Positions 55,506 through 64,000 of a stretch of 64,000 nt of DNA are shown one piece after another. The stretch's first letter is position 1. The number at the start of each line of letters is the position of its first letter. The position numbers were made by a program, and so were the translations under genes. Source of the DNA: Ligula intestinalis (Eukaryota > Platyhelminthes > Cestoda > Diphyllobothriidea > Diphyllobothriidae). The stretch spans positions 20,422,342 to 20,486,341 of the forward strand of contig JAYGXS010000004.1 of the NCBI GenBank assembly GCA_036362985.1, in the 5' to 3' direction. The notes under the pieces are model-generated. The model saw only the letters and a program-made list of their open reading frames with translations, did no database searches and was not told the DNA's origin.

Positions 55506-56069
55506 TCTGTAGGTCAGGAGCCATCGACATTCGTTAATGAACGTTCACCATAAGCAGTCAGTCGACATTCAACCCATGAGGACACGCTAACAGCCAAAGT
55601 TTGAAAGGTCCCACTGTTGGCGAGATAACACTGTCCTCCTCCTCCTTCTCCTCCTCCAGCAACTAGAGTCAGGCTGTGTTGACTAAAACTCAGTTTGACT
55701 TTAGCTGAAATATTACTTGGCTGAAAGCAAACAGTGAATGGTGAAAAACTTCTTCATCTGAATTTAGCGATCAGCCCGTGCCTAGTATCAATAGACTAGA
55801 CGCCATTGCAATCTATAATTGCACACACACGCTCACAGGTTAAAACAGTTCGGCTGTCGGATCCAAAAATGTCCGGCGTGTAGTTCAGTAGGCCAAATGC
55901 AAACGCAGTGACCTGTACCTGAGTCAGTTTTAAGTGATGGCAAACTTGCGCTGCGTCCTCTCCTGTCTCATCCGCCGTGCCTGATGTTATGAGAAAGTCA
56001 AGAAGACCTGGAGGTGGGCGGAGTCGAGCTCATGTGACAAACACAAACAGAATTTTCCACGTGCGTATG
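55500..56069. repeat. Segmental duplication, copy A
   Basis: Matches 57410-57960 in the same order: GTCAGGAGCCATCGACATTC (compare GTCAGGGGATATTGAAATTC), CAACCCATGAGGACACGCTAACAGCC, GTCCTCC, AACTAGAGTCAGGCTG, and the 270-bp terminal module with GGCGTGTAGTTC and GAGCTCATGTGACA. Confidence 0.85.
55632..55661. repeat. CCT microsatellite
   Basis: TCCTCCTCCTCCTTCTCCTCCTCC-like run within segmental copy A. It is reduced to a few units in copy B. Confidence 0.8.
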
Positions 56070-56071
56070 TA

Positions 56072-57059
56072 CAGTACGCGCCAGAATTCGTGCAACATGC
56101 CGACATAGGCGAAAGACTGATACTCTTTCGCTAATCGGCATTGACTCAGGTTGTGATACTGATTATCGTGTAGTCTATTCAGAAGTTATTTCAGTCATTA
56201 TAGGATGCGCGCTTTTTAACGAGCTTACTTTTGACCACTAACAATACGTTTGTACTGTAAAAAGTAACTACTTAAATAGTATGCGTTTTTATCCTTGATT
56301 TTGATTGCCTTTATTAATTTAAATATATTTTATGGAAAACACGCACGAAAAGTTTTTTTGTAATTGTTTGTCAGAAAATTATACATTCTTTACATTTTAT
56401 ACTTAAAGACAGGGTACCTTTCGGTTTGAAAAGATCTTACAATAAGCTTTTTACAATTGCGAGGCGTTCATTCATGAACCATCGTATCCGTCCATTTTTT
56501 AATGCTGCCTATACTGTATGAAGCATGTTCCACACCTATTGCAGCATTCTATGGGAACTATTTGAGTTCTTCCTCAAAATGTAGGCAAAAACTTACTTTT
56601 ACTTAAACAGGATGTGCACAGTGCGCAGTTTGTAAACCTTGCATTCAAGTGTAGCAGTCAGTAGTTTCAAAAACAATTCGGCAATTCAGAAACTTTCTTA
56701 AAAACGAAAGATACACATTCTTTAGTTATAAAATGTAACGAAGGCATTATTTGCCACCAAACAAATGCAAGGAATAATTTTTTCGTTAACGTTTTCCATA
56801 AAATGCATTTGAATTTATAAAGGCAGTCAAAATCAGTAATAAAATGGCATACTATTTGAGTACTTACTTTTTACAGTACAAAGGTTTCGTTAGGGGTCAA
56901 AAATAAGCTCATAAAATAGCTTATAGCCTATAATGAATGAAATGACTTCAGAATAGGCTACACGATAATCATTCGTACAACCTAAATCAATGACGATTAG
57001 CGAAAGAGTATCAAGCTTTGGCATGTGTCGGCATGTTGCACGAATTCTTGCGCGTACTG
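56072..57059. mobile_element. Mariner-like miniature transposon with long inverted repeats
   Basis: 988-bp element starting and ending with CAGTACGCGC, flanked by TA on both sides (56070-56071 and 57060-57061), the target of Tc1/mariner transposases. The outer 34 bases of the two ends differ at a single position. Terminal inverted repeats extend about 375 bp (56072-56450 and 56690-57059), leaving about 240 bp of centre. No transposase is encoded, so it depends on one elsewhere. Related fragments lie at 16545-17050 and 5690-6590. It is the only complete copy in the window. Confidence 0.88.
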
Positions 57060-57061
57060 TA

Positions 57062-57300
57062 ATTGACTCCAGTGCGATTTGCCATTATACACACGTTAAG
57101 ACCGTTCTACCTTCGAATCCGATGATGTCCACCGCATATTGCAGCAGGCTGAAGCCATACAAAATGACTTGTACGTTTGGGTTAAGTTTCAGTAATAGCA
57201 GACCTGCGTTGCATTTACCGCACTCTCTATTGCCTCATCCGCCTTTACCTGATGTCATGAGGAAGGCAAGAAGACCAGGAGAAGTGACGGGGTCACGCAT
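57062..57300. repeat. 270-bp module, partial copy
   Basis: Shares CACACGTTAA, TTCGAATCC, GATGATGTCCACC, GCAGGCTGAAGCCATAC and CTGATGTCATGAGGAAG with 57960-58240, and less closely with the ends of segmental copies A and B. It lies directly right of the mariner-like element. Confidence 0.8.
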
Positions 57301-57425
57301 ACAGTGCCAGTCAGCTATACCCAGACCCAAGTGGTACCCCACCCGAGGTTCGAATCCGCAACTATTTCGATCAGAAGCCTAGCACTTTAATCATTGAGCA
57401 AAAGGTCTGTGTCGTTTTAGGTCAG
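57295..57425 (-). mobile_element. tRNA-headed SINE, copy m (ribozyme deleted)
   Basis: Minus strand: A-box-like TTGCTCAATGATTAAAG, good B-box GGATTCGAACCTC, GGTGGGGTACCACTTGGG, then GCTGACTGGCAC where the ribozyme would follow. Truncated at that point. Confidence 0.75.
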
Positions 57426-57960
57426 GGGATATTGAAATTCGTTGATGAACCTTCACAATAAGCAATTAGTAGAAATTCAACCCATGAGGACGCGCTAACA
57501 GCCGAAATTTGAAAGGTCCTACTGTCGGTGAGATAACTCTGTCCTCCGCCTGCAACTAGAGTCAGACTGCGTTGACTAAAATGCAGTCTGACTTTGGCTG
57601 AATTCTTTCTTGTTTAAGATCAAACAGTGAAGGCACAAACATTTGCTCCTCTGAATTTAGAGATCATACCTTACCTAGTTTACATAAACTGGACTCCAGT
57701 GCAATTTATCACTGCACACATACACACGTTAAAATACATCGACCGTCGAATCCAGAGATGCCTAGCGTGTAGTTCTGTTGGCTGAAGCCAAATGCAGTGG
57801 CCTGTGCGTGAGGGATAGCAAACTTCTACTGCATTTATTGCGTCCTCTTCTTCCTCACCCGCTCGTGTCTGATGCCATTAGAAAGTCTAGAAGACCCGGA
57901 GGAGGGCGGGATTGAGCTCATGTGACACACACAAACAGCACTTGCCAGGTGCGTGTAGAC
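57410..57960. repeat. Segmental duplication, copy B
   Basis: Second copy of 55500-56069, similar throughout. Confidence 0.85.
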
Positions 57961-58240
57961 TTGATACAGTATAATTTGCCACTACATGCACGTTAAAACC
58001 ATTTGATCTTCGAATCCGACGATGTCCACCACATGTTTAAGCAGGCTGAAGCCATACGCAATGACTTGTGCGTGTGGGTTAAGTAAAAGCACACCTGCGT
58101 TGCATCTACCGCACCCTCTATTCCCTCATCCGCCCGTACCTCAGTGTCATGAGAAAGTTAAGGAGACCGGAGGGTGAGGGGGCCAGGATGACACGCGCAT
58201 GTGACACGTATGTGCTGCGCCCTGATCATGCAAGGTACCA
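57961..58240. repeat. 270-bp module, further copy
   Basis: Continues directly from copy B; closest to 57062-57300. Confidence 0.8.
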
Positions 58241-60599
58241 CTCTCTCTTTCTCTATATCTATTGACCGACGAGCTGCTCTGCTCCGGCAAGGAAACACAC
58301 AAACATGGTAATAAAAACCTAAATTAAACATCTTTCATGCGACATACCTAAGCTGCAATGTTGCTTGATAGCTCTATTGTTAGAGCAGAGCTTTGGAAAT
58401 AAAGACACTGTCAATCGAGGAGATTATACGAGTTCCAGGCCTTATTCAGAGGGTTAAATTTAATCCAATGATAGTTTTGAAAGCTAAGAACTTTTACTTT
58501 TTACATACTTTTAAGCTAAAAAACTCTTCCATAATCCGATTTTTTCATACAAACTTCATTGATTGCTTCCTTTGGATTTTAAAAACCCAACTTGTGGAAA
58601 AATTTATATCCCACTCAACGTTGCCTTAAAAACCCCGCATGTTACTCAATCACATGTTGAGCAGGCTTTTTGCAATTCCATTACCAAGTTCATATAGCCA
58701 TTTCTAGATGATATGAAAAGGCGGAGTTTCGGGTAATTGTGGCAGAAAACAAGTAGTTGTATTTCTTTTCCTTGAAAGGAACAAATATATATTAAAATTT
58801 CTTATATTAAATCTGGATTTTCTGAGCACAAAATTAGCAATGCGAAATAGTTCACGGCGTTTAGCTAGTGTATGACATATCCACTTTTGAATTATAAATT
58901 ATAACTAATTTGACTAATAAAATATCGCTCATTTATTTTCCATGAGTTCTTTTTTGAGAGAAATCACTCCAGCACATTTAAATTACGACTGACAACCAGT
59001 AACATTGGGTTCAGGTAGTTTCTTCCACGAAAAGCACATGACCATGCGTCTACGAAAATCAGGACAATGTAAGAAAAATAAATTGAGAGTCATGCCTTCA
59101 CAACTTACGTCATAGATGATTTCTGCATTAGATGCGTTTCAATGAGAACGATGAGCTGGCTACAAGTTCTTTGATAAGTGTAACCCTGTTTACGACAGTT
59201 TTAAGCCCTTACCAATAAATAATATGTAAGTCGCTAGCCACCGCACTAGTATGTCCATTTCCACTTCTTTAACAAGGGTAGTTTGGAGCCAGACTGTTTG
59301 GGAATTCCACAGAAGCCACATTAAGCAAGAACCACTACATACTGATCGTCAAACGTTGCTTAAGTAGTACACTTCATAAACCTCTAATCCCAGCATTTGT
59401 TCTACGGAAATGGTTGTTATAGGAGTTTTGGGGGTGGAGAAATAGGATGGGCAGTGAAGGAATTTTTCAGAAGTGTAAAGTAGAAAAAGGTAGATGGATT
59501 TGTTTTTCGCGGCCGCTTGGATTATGTAAGCTATGCATATTTCTACATGGCTTACATTCAATGAGGCCTTCTCTACATTATCTTCGCAATAACATATGCG
59601 GACACATTGCTTAAACGCAAAGGTCAGCGGTGCGGTTTAAGAAAAATACGATGAAACTTTTTTGTCACTACATTTGGTGCGACAAAACTATGCAGGTAAC
59701 TAAACATATTATTGAAATATAAATCTTAAACATCTTTGCAAATAAATGCGATTCCTTGAACTTGGCCTCTCTTGAATCTGAACAAATTTGGACAACATTT
59801 TCCAGTTCTAGAAGGGATATCTTCTATACCTATTTTACTTATTTTGGAGTTTCTCCATCGTATAATCAATAAAAATTAGCATTTTGGTTCTGTCGTTCGT
59901 AATAACATAGGAAATTCCTTCGATATGAGACTACTGCCAATTTCGCCGAAATGAATGTCCATTTCTCTTAATAAACCTAACTAAAATAGTGATTTTCCTA
60001 ACTAAAAGACTTTCGTAGAATTAAATCCACTAACTGAATCAAAATAGTGTAACCAAATGTATGTTAATGAACCAAGTCAAATTCCATATAGAAAGTTGTG
60101 CGGTCTTTAGCGAAAACTCTTAATTATATTTGTTTATATTTTAAGCAGTTCAATTTTTTTGAGAATGGTAATGCAGTCTTTTTTATTTAAGAGTCTCGAA
60201 GATCATTGGTTAACGGTTCATGTGTTTGGGTGCTTTATATATACCAGGTATATTCCAGAATGACAAGTTTCAGTGGACGGCGAGTTCGTCTGACTGACAT
60301 TCCATAAAAGGTACCGCCAGTGGGTACAGGACGTTCATGCCAACACCCGAGTTTAGAGCTTGCCCTATCTTCCTCACGAGCATGCAGCAGTAAATGTCCA
60401 AAAAATGAATCATGAATAATGACTGACTTAATTGAAATGATTCAGTTGATCCAGTTGTGAGGCGCACACATAGCTCAATGATAGAGGGTTGGCTGCGCAA
60501 AGCGTCTTCTGTTGTGTGGGTTCAACTGCCACCGAGACCGCGAAGTCTTCACAATTGGATCCACTAAAATATTCAAATCTGCCAAACCCTCCTTATAAA
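58241..60599. other. Unassigned intronic stretch
   Basis: AT-rich, no recognised repeat or exon. No frame with splice sites fitting the Sema-like gene was found. Confidence 0.4.
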
Positions 60600-60900
60600 T
60601 TAAATGAGTCCTTCATCTGTTGAAGCACTTTCACCGACCGCTGACAGAACCTACTTACCCCGCTCCGTCTCTGCCTCGGGCCTCATTTTTCGGGCCCTGA
60701 AAACAGCCATAGCAGTCAGTAGAATAGGACGATAGTATTGCCGGCAAAGACCAGAAAGTCTGGACTAGCCATTTCTGGCTTCTTAGTCGTCGTCAGCCAG
60801 TCGTACCCGATCCCAAAAGTGCACCCCACGAGGCTCAAACTCGTGCCCTTGTGGTCAAAGTCTCAACCCCTAACCATTGAATCATGTAGTCGTTGACTTT
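60600..60900 (-). mobile_element. tRNA-headed hammerhead SINE, copy n (long form)
   Basis: Minus strand: A-box-like TGATTCAATGGTTAGG, degenerate B-box (GAGTTTGAGCCTC), GGGGTGCACTTTTGGG, ribozyme region, CTTTGCC and the 150-bp 3' body. Core CTGACGA (60796-60790), GAAA (60775-60772), stem I CTGG/CCAG (60797-60800 with 60760-60763). The cleavage-site bases are altered (TAGT). Confidence 0.8.
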
Positions 60901-61188
60901 TTTATTTTTGACACCATGCTTCATAGGTTATTTTAAGGTGTATTTTATTTTTTATACGTTTGTGTTACCGAAGAGGCTATACTGTTGAGCTAAAAGAAAC
61001 AATAGGCTTCAAGAGGCTAGCGTTTATTGCTAAATCTGTTCAATGCTGTCGCTTTTCGTACACAGGGATATATCTTTCGAACAAAATCACGTCCGAGGTA
61101 ACTGCCTTGTATATTTGCTGCCAAACAGGAAATTGCTGATTTCAGGTAGACACTTAAATCTCTTCCCTTTTACACTTCTGCCTTTTAG

Positions 61189-61335
61189 ATGGGCTGCGAA
61201 CAGGTAAAGGAGATCAACCTTCTCGCCAAATTGCCCTCGGCTGATTTTGTCTGGTTCTGTGCTCTGCACTACGAACGCTACCCGAACGGTCAGAGCTTCT
61301 ATCAGCAATCCGTGACTGGCTGTGCTGTACCCAAG
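61189..61335 (+). CDS. Sema-like gene, exon 4
   Basis: 147-bp exon (49 codons, phase 0 in and out) between a strong acceptor (CACTTCTGCCTTTTAG) and donor GTGGGT. It encodes MGCEQVKEINLLAKLPSAD, FVWFCALHYERYP and SVTGCAVPK. In plexin Sema domains a cysteine, then NKLLLV, a short strand, CGS and a later GVC follow in this order; here C, INLLAKL, FCAL and GCAV occupy those places. Four cysteine-containing positions suggest an oxidised extracellular domain. The ATG at the exon start is internal, not a start codon. Confidence 0.75.
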
Positions 61336-61689
61336 GTGGGTCACTTATTAGTCTGAGGCCGTGGGGGTGGCACTGTCAAGAAGTATTAGCCCCGAATTTA
61401 CCATTTATGCAAAGTCTGACTGAGACATTGCTGAAAACCCGATTCGTGGGACTTTAAGCATCCCCGAGCACCGGGTGGTGGAACTCAAGGTCGAAGGTCA
61501 AGGTTGCAGGGAACACCCTGGCCGCTGCGATCTTCAGGCCCAGTTCCTTGTGGGAAGAGAAGACGTGGGACGCCAGGCGGGAGGAATAGTGTATTCTGTA
61601 CAGAAGTAGCGGAGAATAAGAAGGAGAAATTTGACTTGAGGCAAAGGTTCGCATATCAAGTATAGGTATGGATTTAGAAGAGGTAATTT

Positions 61690-61780
61690 CGATCACCAGA
61701 ATCGAAGTTTTATGAGTCTGAGCGTTTGAACTACTGCGAGATTCCATCGTCAGCGATAAAACCGTCAACGAAAGCAAGAA
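61690..61780 (-). repeat. Hammerhead-like repeat, inverted partner of 62040
   Basis: Minus strand CTGACGATGGAATCTCG, then CAAACGCTCAGACT, CATAAAACT and GGTGATCG. It matches the plus strand at 62041-62110. GAAA has become CAAA, so the core is broken. Confidence 0.55.
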
Positions 61781-62040
61781 ATATTTACAGGGGAAGGGGC
61801 CAATTAACTGTCAACGAAAGTAAGCACCATTTATAGGGGTGAGGGGTCAATTAACCATCAGAGGGTCGGGGAGGGGGATGGAGGGAAAAAAATTGCACGG
61901 ACAGGGGGGAACAGGACCACCAGTGTCGTGAGTCTGGAGCGACCTGCGCAGGGCAACATATGCGGGCGCGACCTCAATGCATCGGTTAACTGAGTTGTCA
62001 TCAGCTGCCCAGGCTTCAATCAGTTCTCGACCCGTCGTTG

Positions 62041-62110
62041 TCGGTTTTTATTTCTGACGATGGACTTCCGCAAGAGTTCGAAAGCTCAAACTAATAAAAC
62101 TACGACTTCG
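62041..62110 (+). repeat. Hammerhead-like repeat
   Basis: CTGACGA (62054-62060), an extra T, a 6-bp hairpin GGACTT/GAGTTC, GAAA (62080-62083), then AATAAAACT and GGTGATCGG, parallel to AATAAA and GCGATCG of the 6.1-6.4 kb retroposons. Clearly related in layout; the extra base before stem II and a missing NUH triplet leave its activity doubtful. Confidence 0.5.
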
Positions 62111-62487
62111 GTGATCGGAATTTGGCTGTCGGACGAGCGTGCAGCCGCAGCCTCGAGGGCGGCGTCCGATGTGTTTGAGAGAAGGGGACTCATCACAGTG
62201 CCTACAGCGTGGTCATATGTGAGTCAGCCACAGGGAGACGATTGGCCAGACCAGATTGGGGTAGGCAGACACTGGTGCACACTTACAAGCAGTTGCGAGA
62301 GGTGACATGTTGAGTGTGGCACGCAGCATTGAGTCACTACAGATCGAGACGCAAAAAATGTAAGATGGCCAATTGAGTGGGATTCAGGCTGGTAGGGATG
62401 ACTTAGAGGACCGCCTTATTAAGACACGGGAACAGGAACAGCCCACGATACGGGTGTGGTGGCGCCAAATTCCAGGGAAAAAGAATT

Positions 62488-62625
62488 ATGTTTGGGTTAC
62501 ATTTACGGTTAAATATGCGGTTAGTGTCGACGTAAATTAGGATTAAGTTTAGGGTTAGTGTGAAGTGTGGGGTTAGAGTTAAGGTTGAAGTCAGGATAAA
62601 GATCAGGGTTACTGTCAAAGTCTGA
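62488..62625 (+). repeat. Degenerate TTAGGG-like repeat
   Basis: GGGTTACATTTACGGTTA, TTTAGGGTTAGTGTG, GGGGTTAGAGTTAAGG, ATCAGGGTTACTG: irregular units in G-rich orientation. The minus frame through it is an artefact. Confidence 0.6.
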
Positions 62626-63430
62626 CTGATGATTACTGCCAGGTTATGCCACCGCCTTGGAATTATGAGCAGGGCCACCACTATTATGTGGGCCTGATGC
62701 TCCTATTTCCACGTCCTATTTGGGAGGGAGAGCATACAATCCATCCTCACAGTAAAGTTGAAAACACGGTCGTGATTTGACTTCTGACAAGCAGGACACC
62801 ACAATTTTCCAAAATTCAGATCCCGCGAACCCCTTATAAAACACTTGAGTTTCCGATTGTTCGTCTATACACTATAAACTCCGTTTTATTCACCGCAACA
62901 TTTCCTACTTTTCTCCGAGTTTGCACTGCGCTGAAGATTTTGAATATTTGCGTGAAATGGACAACCAAGTAAAATATGCTGTTAATGCCTTCCTACTTCA
63001 TTTGAATCATTGAGGAGTAAAGGTAAAAATTTTTTGGACTAGCTCGCACGTTGGGTTGCATGCGAATGATGTAAGATTGGTAAGTTGTTTCTACATATAT
63101 CCCCGAACAAAAGACCACTTTCCCTGTGAGTAACGTCCGACGACTTTAAGAAGTGTGACTGCCTCCGGACCAAAAAGCCGAATAGGGGGTGAAAAGATCA
63201 CCTAAGATCATACTCGTAGAATTTGTTGTGTAACGTGAAGAAACAGTTCGGAGAAAAGGAATTAAAAAGTCAACTGCCACGGCAGAAAATGTCTAGAGTC
63301 AGTTGCCGGATCTGATGCAGTTTTGGACAAAGCAACTACATCGGAATAATTACTCCGAACATAAATGGCAGAAAACGTAGCAACCGCGAGGAGGCGGAAT
63401 GATGCTAACTCTCAGATCGCAGCGCATTAG

Positions 63431-63612
63431 GTGGCACCTAACCACACCTGCAAGTTAAGTGAAGCCATAATTCTCTTCAGAGATGACAACTGTGTGACCC
63501 ATGAGCTTTTTGGAACATGGTTCTTCAGCCCGAACAAGTACAGTGAACTTCCGCCTTCATATCCTGCACTGCGATTTGCTCTAGGAAAAAATTTTCTACG
63601 AGAAGAAGGCAG
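63431..63612 (+). CDS. Sema-like gene, exon 5 (partial domain, gene continues)
   Basis: 182-bp exon starting in phase 0 after GCATTAG and ending in phase 2 before GTAACC. It encodes CKLSEAIILFRDDNC, HELFGTWFFSPNKYSEL and PSYPALRFALGKNFLR. In Sema domains a strand of this kind (GTW/YT..., then Y-aliphatic-S-R-L) follows the exon 4 region. The acceptor pyrimidine tract is weak, and the donor is non-ideal at +4 to +6, so this exon is less secure than 2-4. An alternative acceptor at 63415 would bring in an in-frame TAG. Confidence 0.55.
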
Positions 63613-64000
63613 GTAACCAGCAGTCCGGTCCGCAGCTGGCCAAATGACCGAGTAATTGTCACGCCAAGAATCGACAACGGCGATGATCTTACGATTCGGG
63701 TACGGACCGACAGGCAAACATCGCATCATCTACGACCCCCCCCCCTCAATGAATACAAAGACTGTCAAATATAGTAGGCCTGTGGTTGCTTGGCAAACAT
63801 GTCCTACAAATACTATGCCCCTTGTGTTCCTTATCACCCTTTGCTGCAACTGCCTCTGACGATGAGTTCGAGAGAGCACCCGAAACACAAAGCTCTCTTT
63901 CAAGTGTTCATGTTCCTTTCTTCGCGACTTCTTCCTTAAAATTGTCCTTTTTCGCTTCTGCTTAATTCCTCACCTTGTCCGGATAGGCCTTGGACATTTT
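63613..64000. other. Right edge: start of intron 5, with a hammerhead-like motif
   Basis: No further exon seen. At 63856-63885 CTGACGA, an extra T, a weak GAGT/ACCC stem and GAAA recall the repeat at 62041. AGAGAGC also pairs with GCTCTCT just downstream, giving a competing hairpin. Confidence 0.4.

Larger units (their letters stand above)
53817..61188 (+). other. Intron 3 of the Sema-like gene (7.4 kb)
   Basis: GTAGGT to ACACTTCTGCCTTTTAG. Contains a local segmental duplication, the complete mariner-like miniature element, SINE copies m, n and o and a CCT-rich microsatellite. Frames inside it show no motifs. Confidence 0.65.
61336..63430 (+). other. Intron 4 of the Sema-like gene (2.1 kb)
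   Basis: GTGGGT to GCATTAG. Contains inverted hammerhead-like repeats (61700-61780 minus, 62040-62110 plus) and a degenerate TTAGGG-like stretch (62488-62625). Confidence 0.5.

Noticed and set aside
61189..61191. ATG at the start of exon 4 as a translation start
   Set aside because: It directly follows a strong acceptor and is in phase with exon 3, so it is an internal methionine codon.
1..64000. CRISPR arrays, bacterial operons, prophage
   Set aside because: No regularly spaced identical repeats, no compact genes; spliced exons and eukaryotic retroelements instead.

Overview
This is a eukaryotic, intron-rich, repeat-dominated window. It most likely comes from a parasitic flatworm, plausibly a tapeworm. 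That assignment is inference from four things: several Penelope-like retroelements (PLEs), a 3' fragment ending like platyhelminth RTE-type elements, tRNA-derived short elements carrying hammerhead-ribozyme-like cores, and one sparse gene with introns of 2-11 kb. No bacterial operon, rRNA or ordinary tRNA gene is visible.

Layout. 1-1.8 kb: nothing recognised. 1.8-4.3 kb: a decayed plus-strand PLE (PLE-1) interrupted by an RTE-like 3' end that has its own 12-bp target duplication, followed by a loose PLE C-terminus. 5.7-6.6 kb: a copy of a mariner-like miniature element, itself hit twice by short (93-120 bp) retroposons containing hammerhead cores. 7.0-9.56 kb: the best-preserved PLE (PLE-2, minus strand), with RT and a GIY-YIG-like C-terminal domain, broken by frameshifts. 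10.57-11.33 kb: a head-to-head chimera of PLE pieces. 16.5-19.4 kb: a second miniature-element fragment, then PLE-4 between inverted repeats. 24.2-25.1 kb: a palindrome with ~400-bp arms, abutting PLE-5 (25.1-26.0 kb). 26-34 kb: mostly unrecognised intergenic sequence with one SINE and a telomere-like degenerate repeat.

From 34.3 kb to the right edge lies the only convincing host gene. Five exons on the plus strand (34535-35312, 46179-46287, 53720-53816, 61189-61335, 63431-63612) have splice sites whose phases agree at every junction. The predicted protein has a long Ser/Pro-rich leader, one hydrophobic segment, an acidic stretch, and then sequence resembling the start of a Sema domain, closest to my eye to plexins. 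The gene runs off the right edge. Its introns contain most of the SINE copies, the complete 988-bp mariner-like miniature element (56072-57059, TA duplication) and a local segmental duplication (55.5-58.2 kb).

The most interesting system is a set of small retroposons with hammerhead-type self-cleaving RNA folds. One set is a tRNA-headed SINE family (about a dozen copies and fragments) whose body carries the CUGANGA core, a stem II, GAAA and a stem I that is rebuilt with different sequences in several copies. The other set is the 93-120-bp retroposons with a PLE-type core. In several copies helix III is closed by, or consists of, a palindromic tetranucleotide (ACGT, GGCC, AATT). This fits cleavage as paired or dimeric ribozymes, as known for PLE and retrozyme hammerheads. 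PLEs, whose reverse transcriptase could mobilise such RNAs, sit in the same window.
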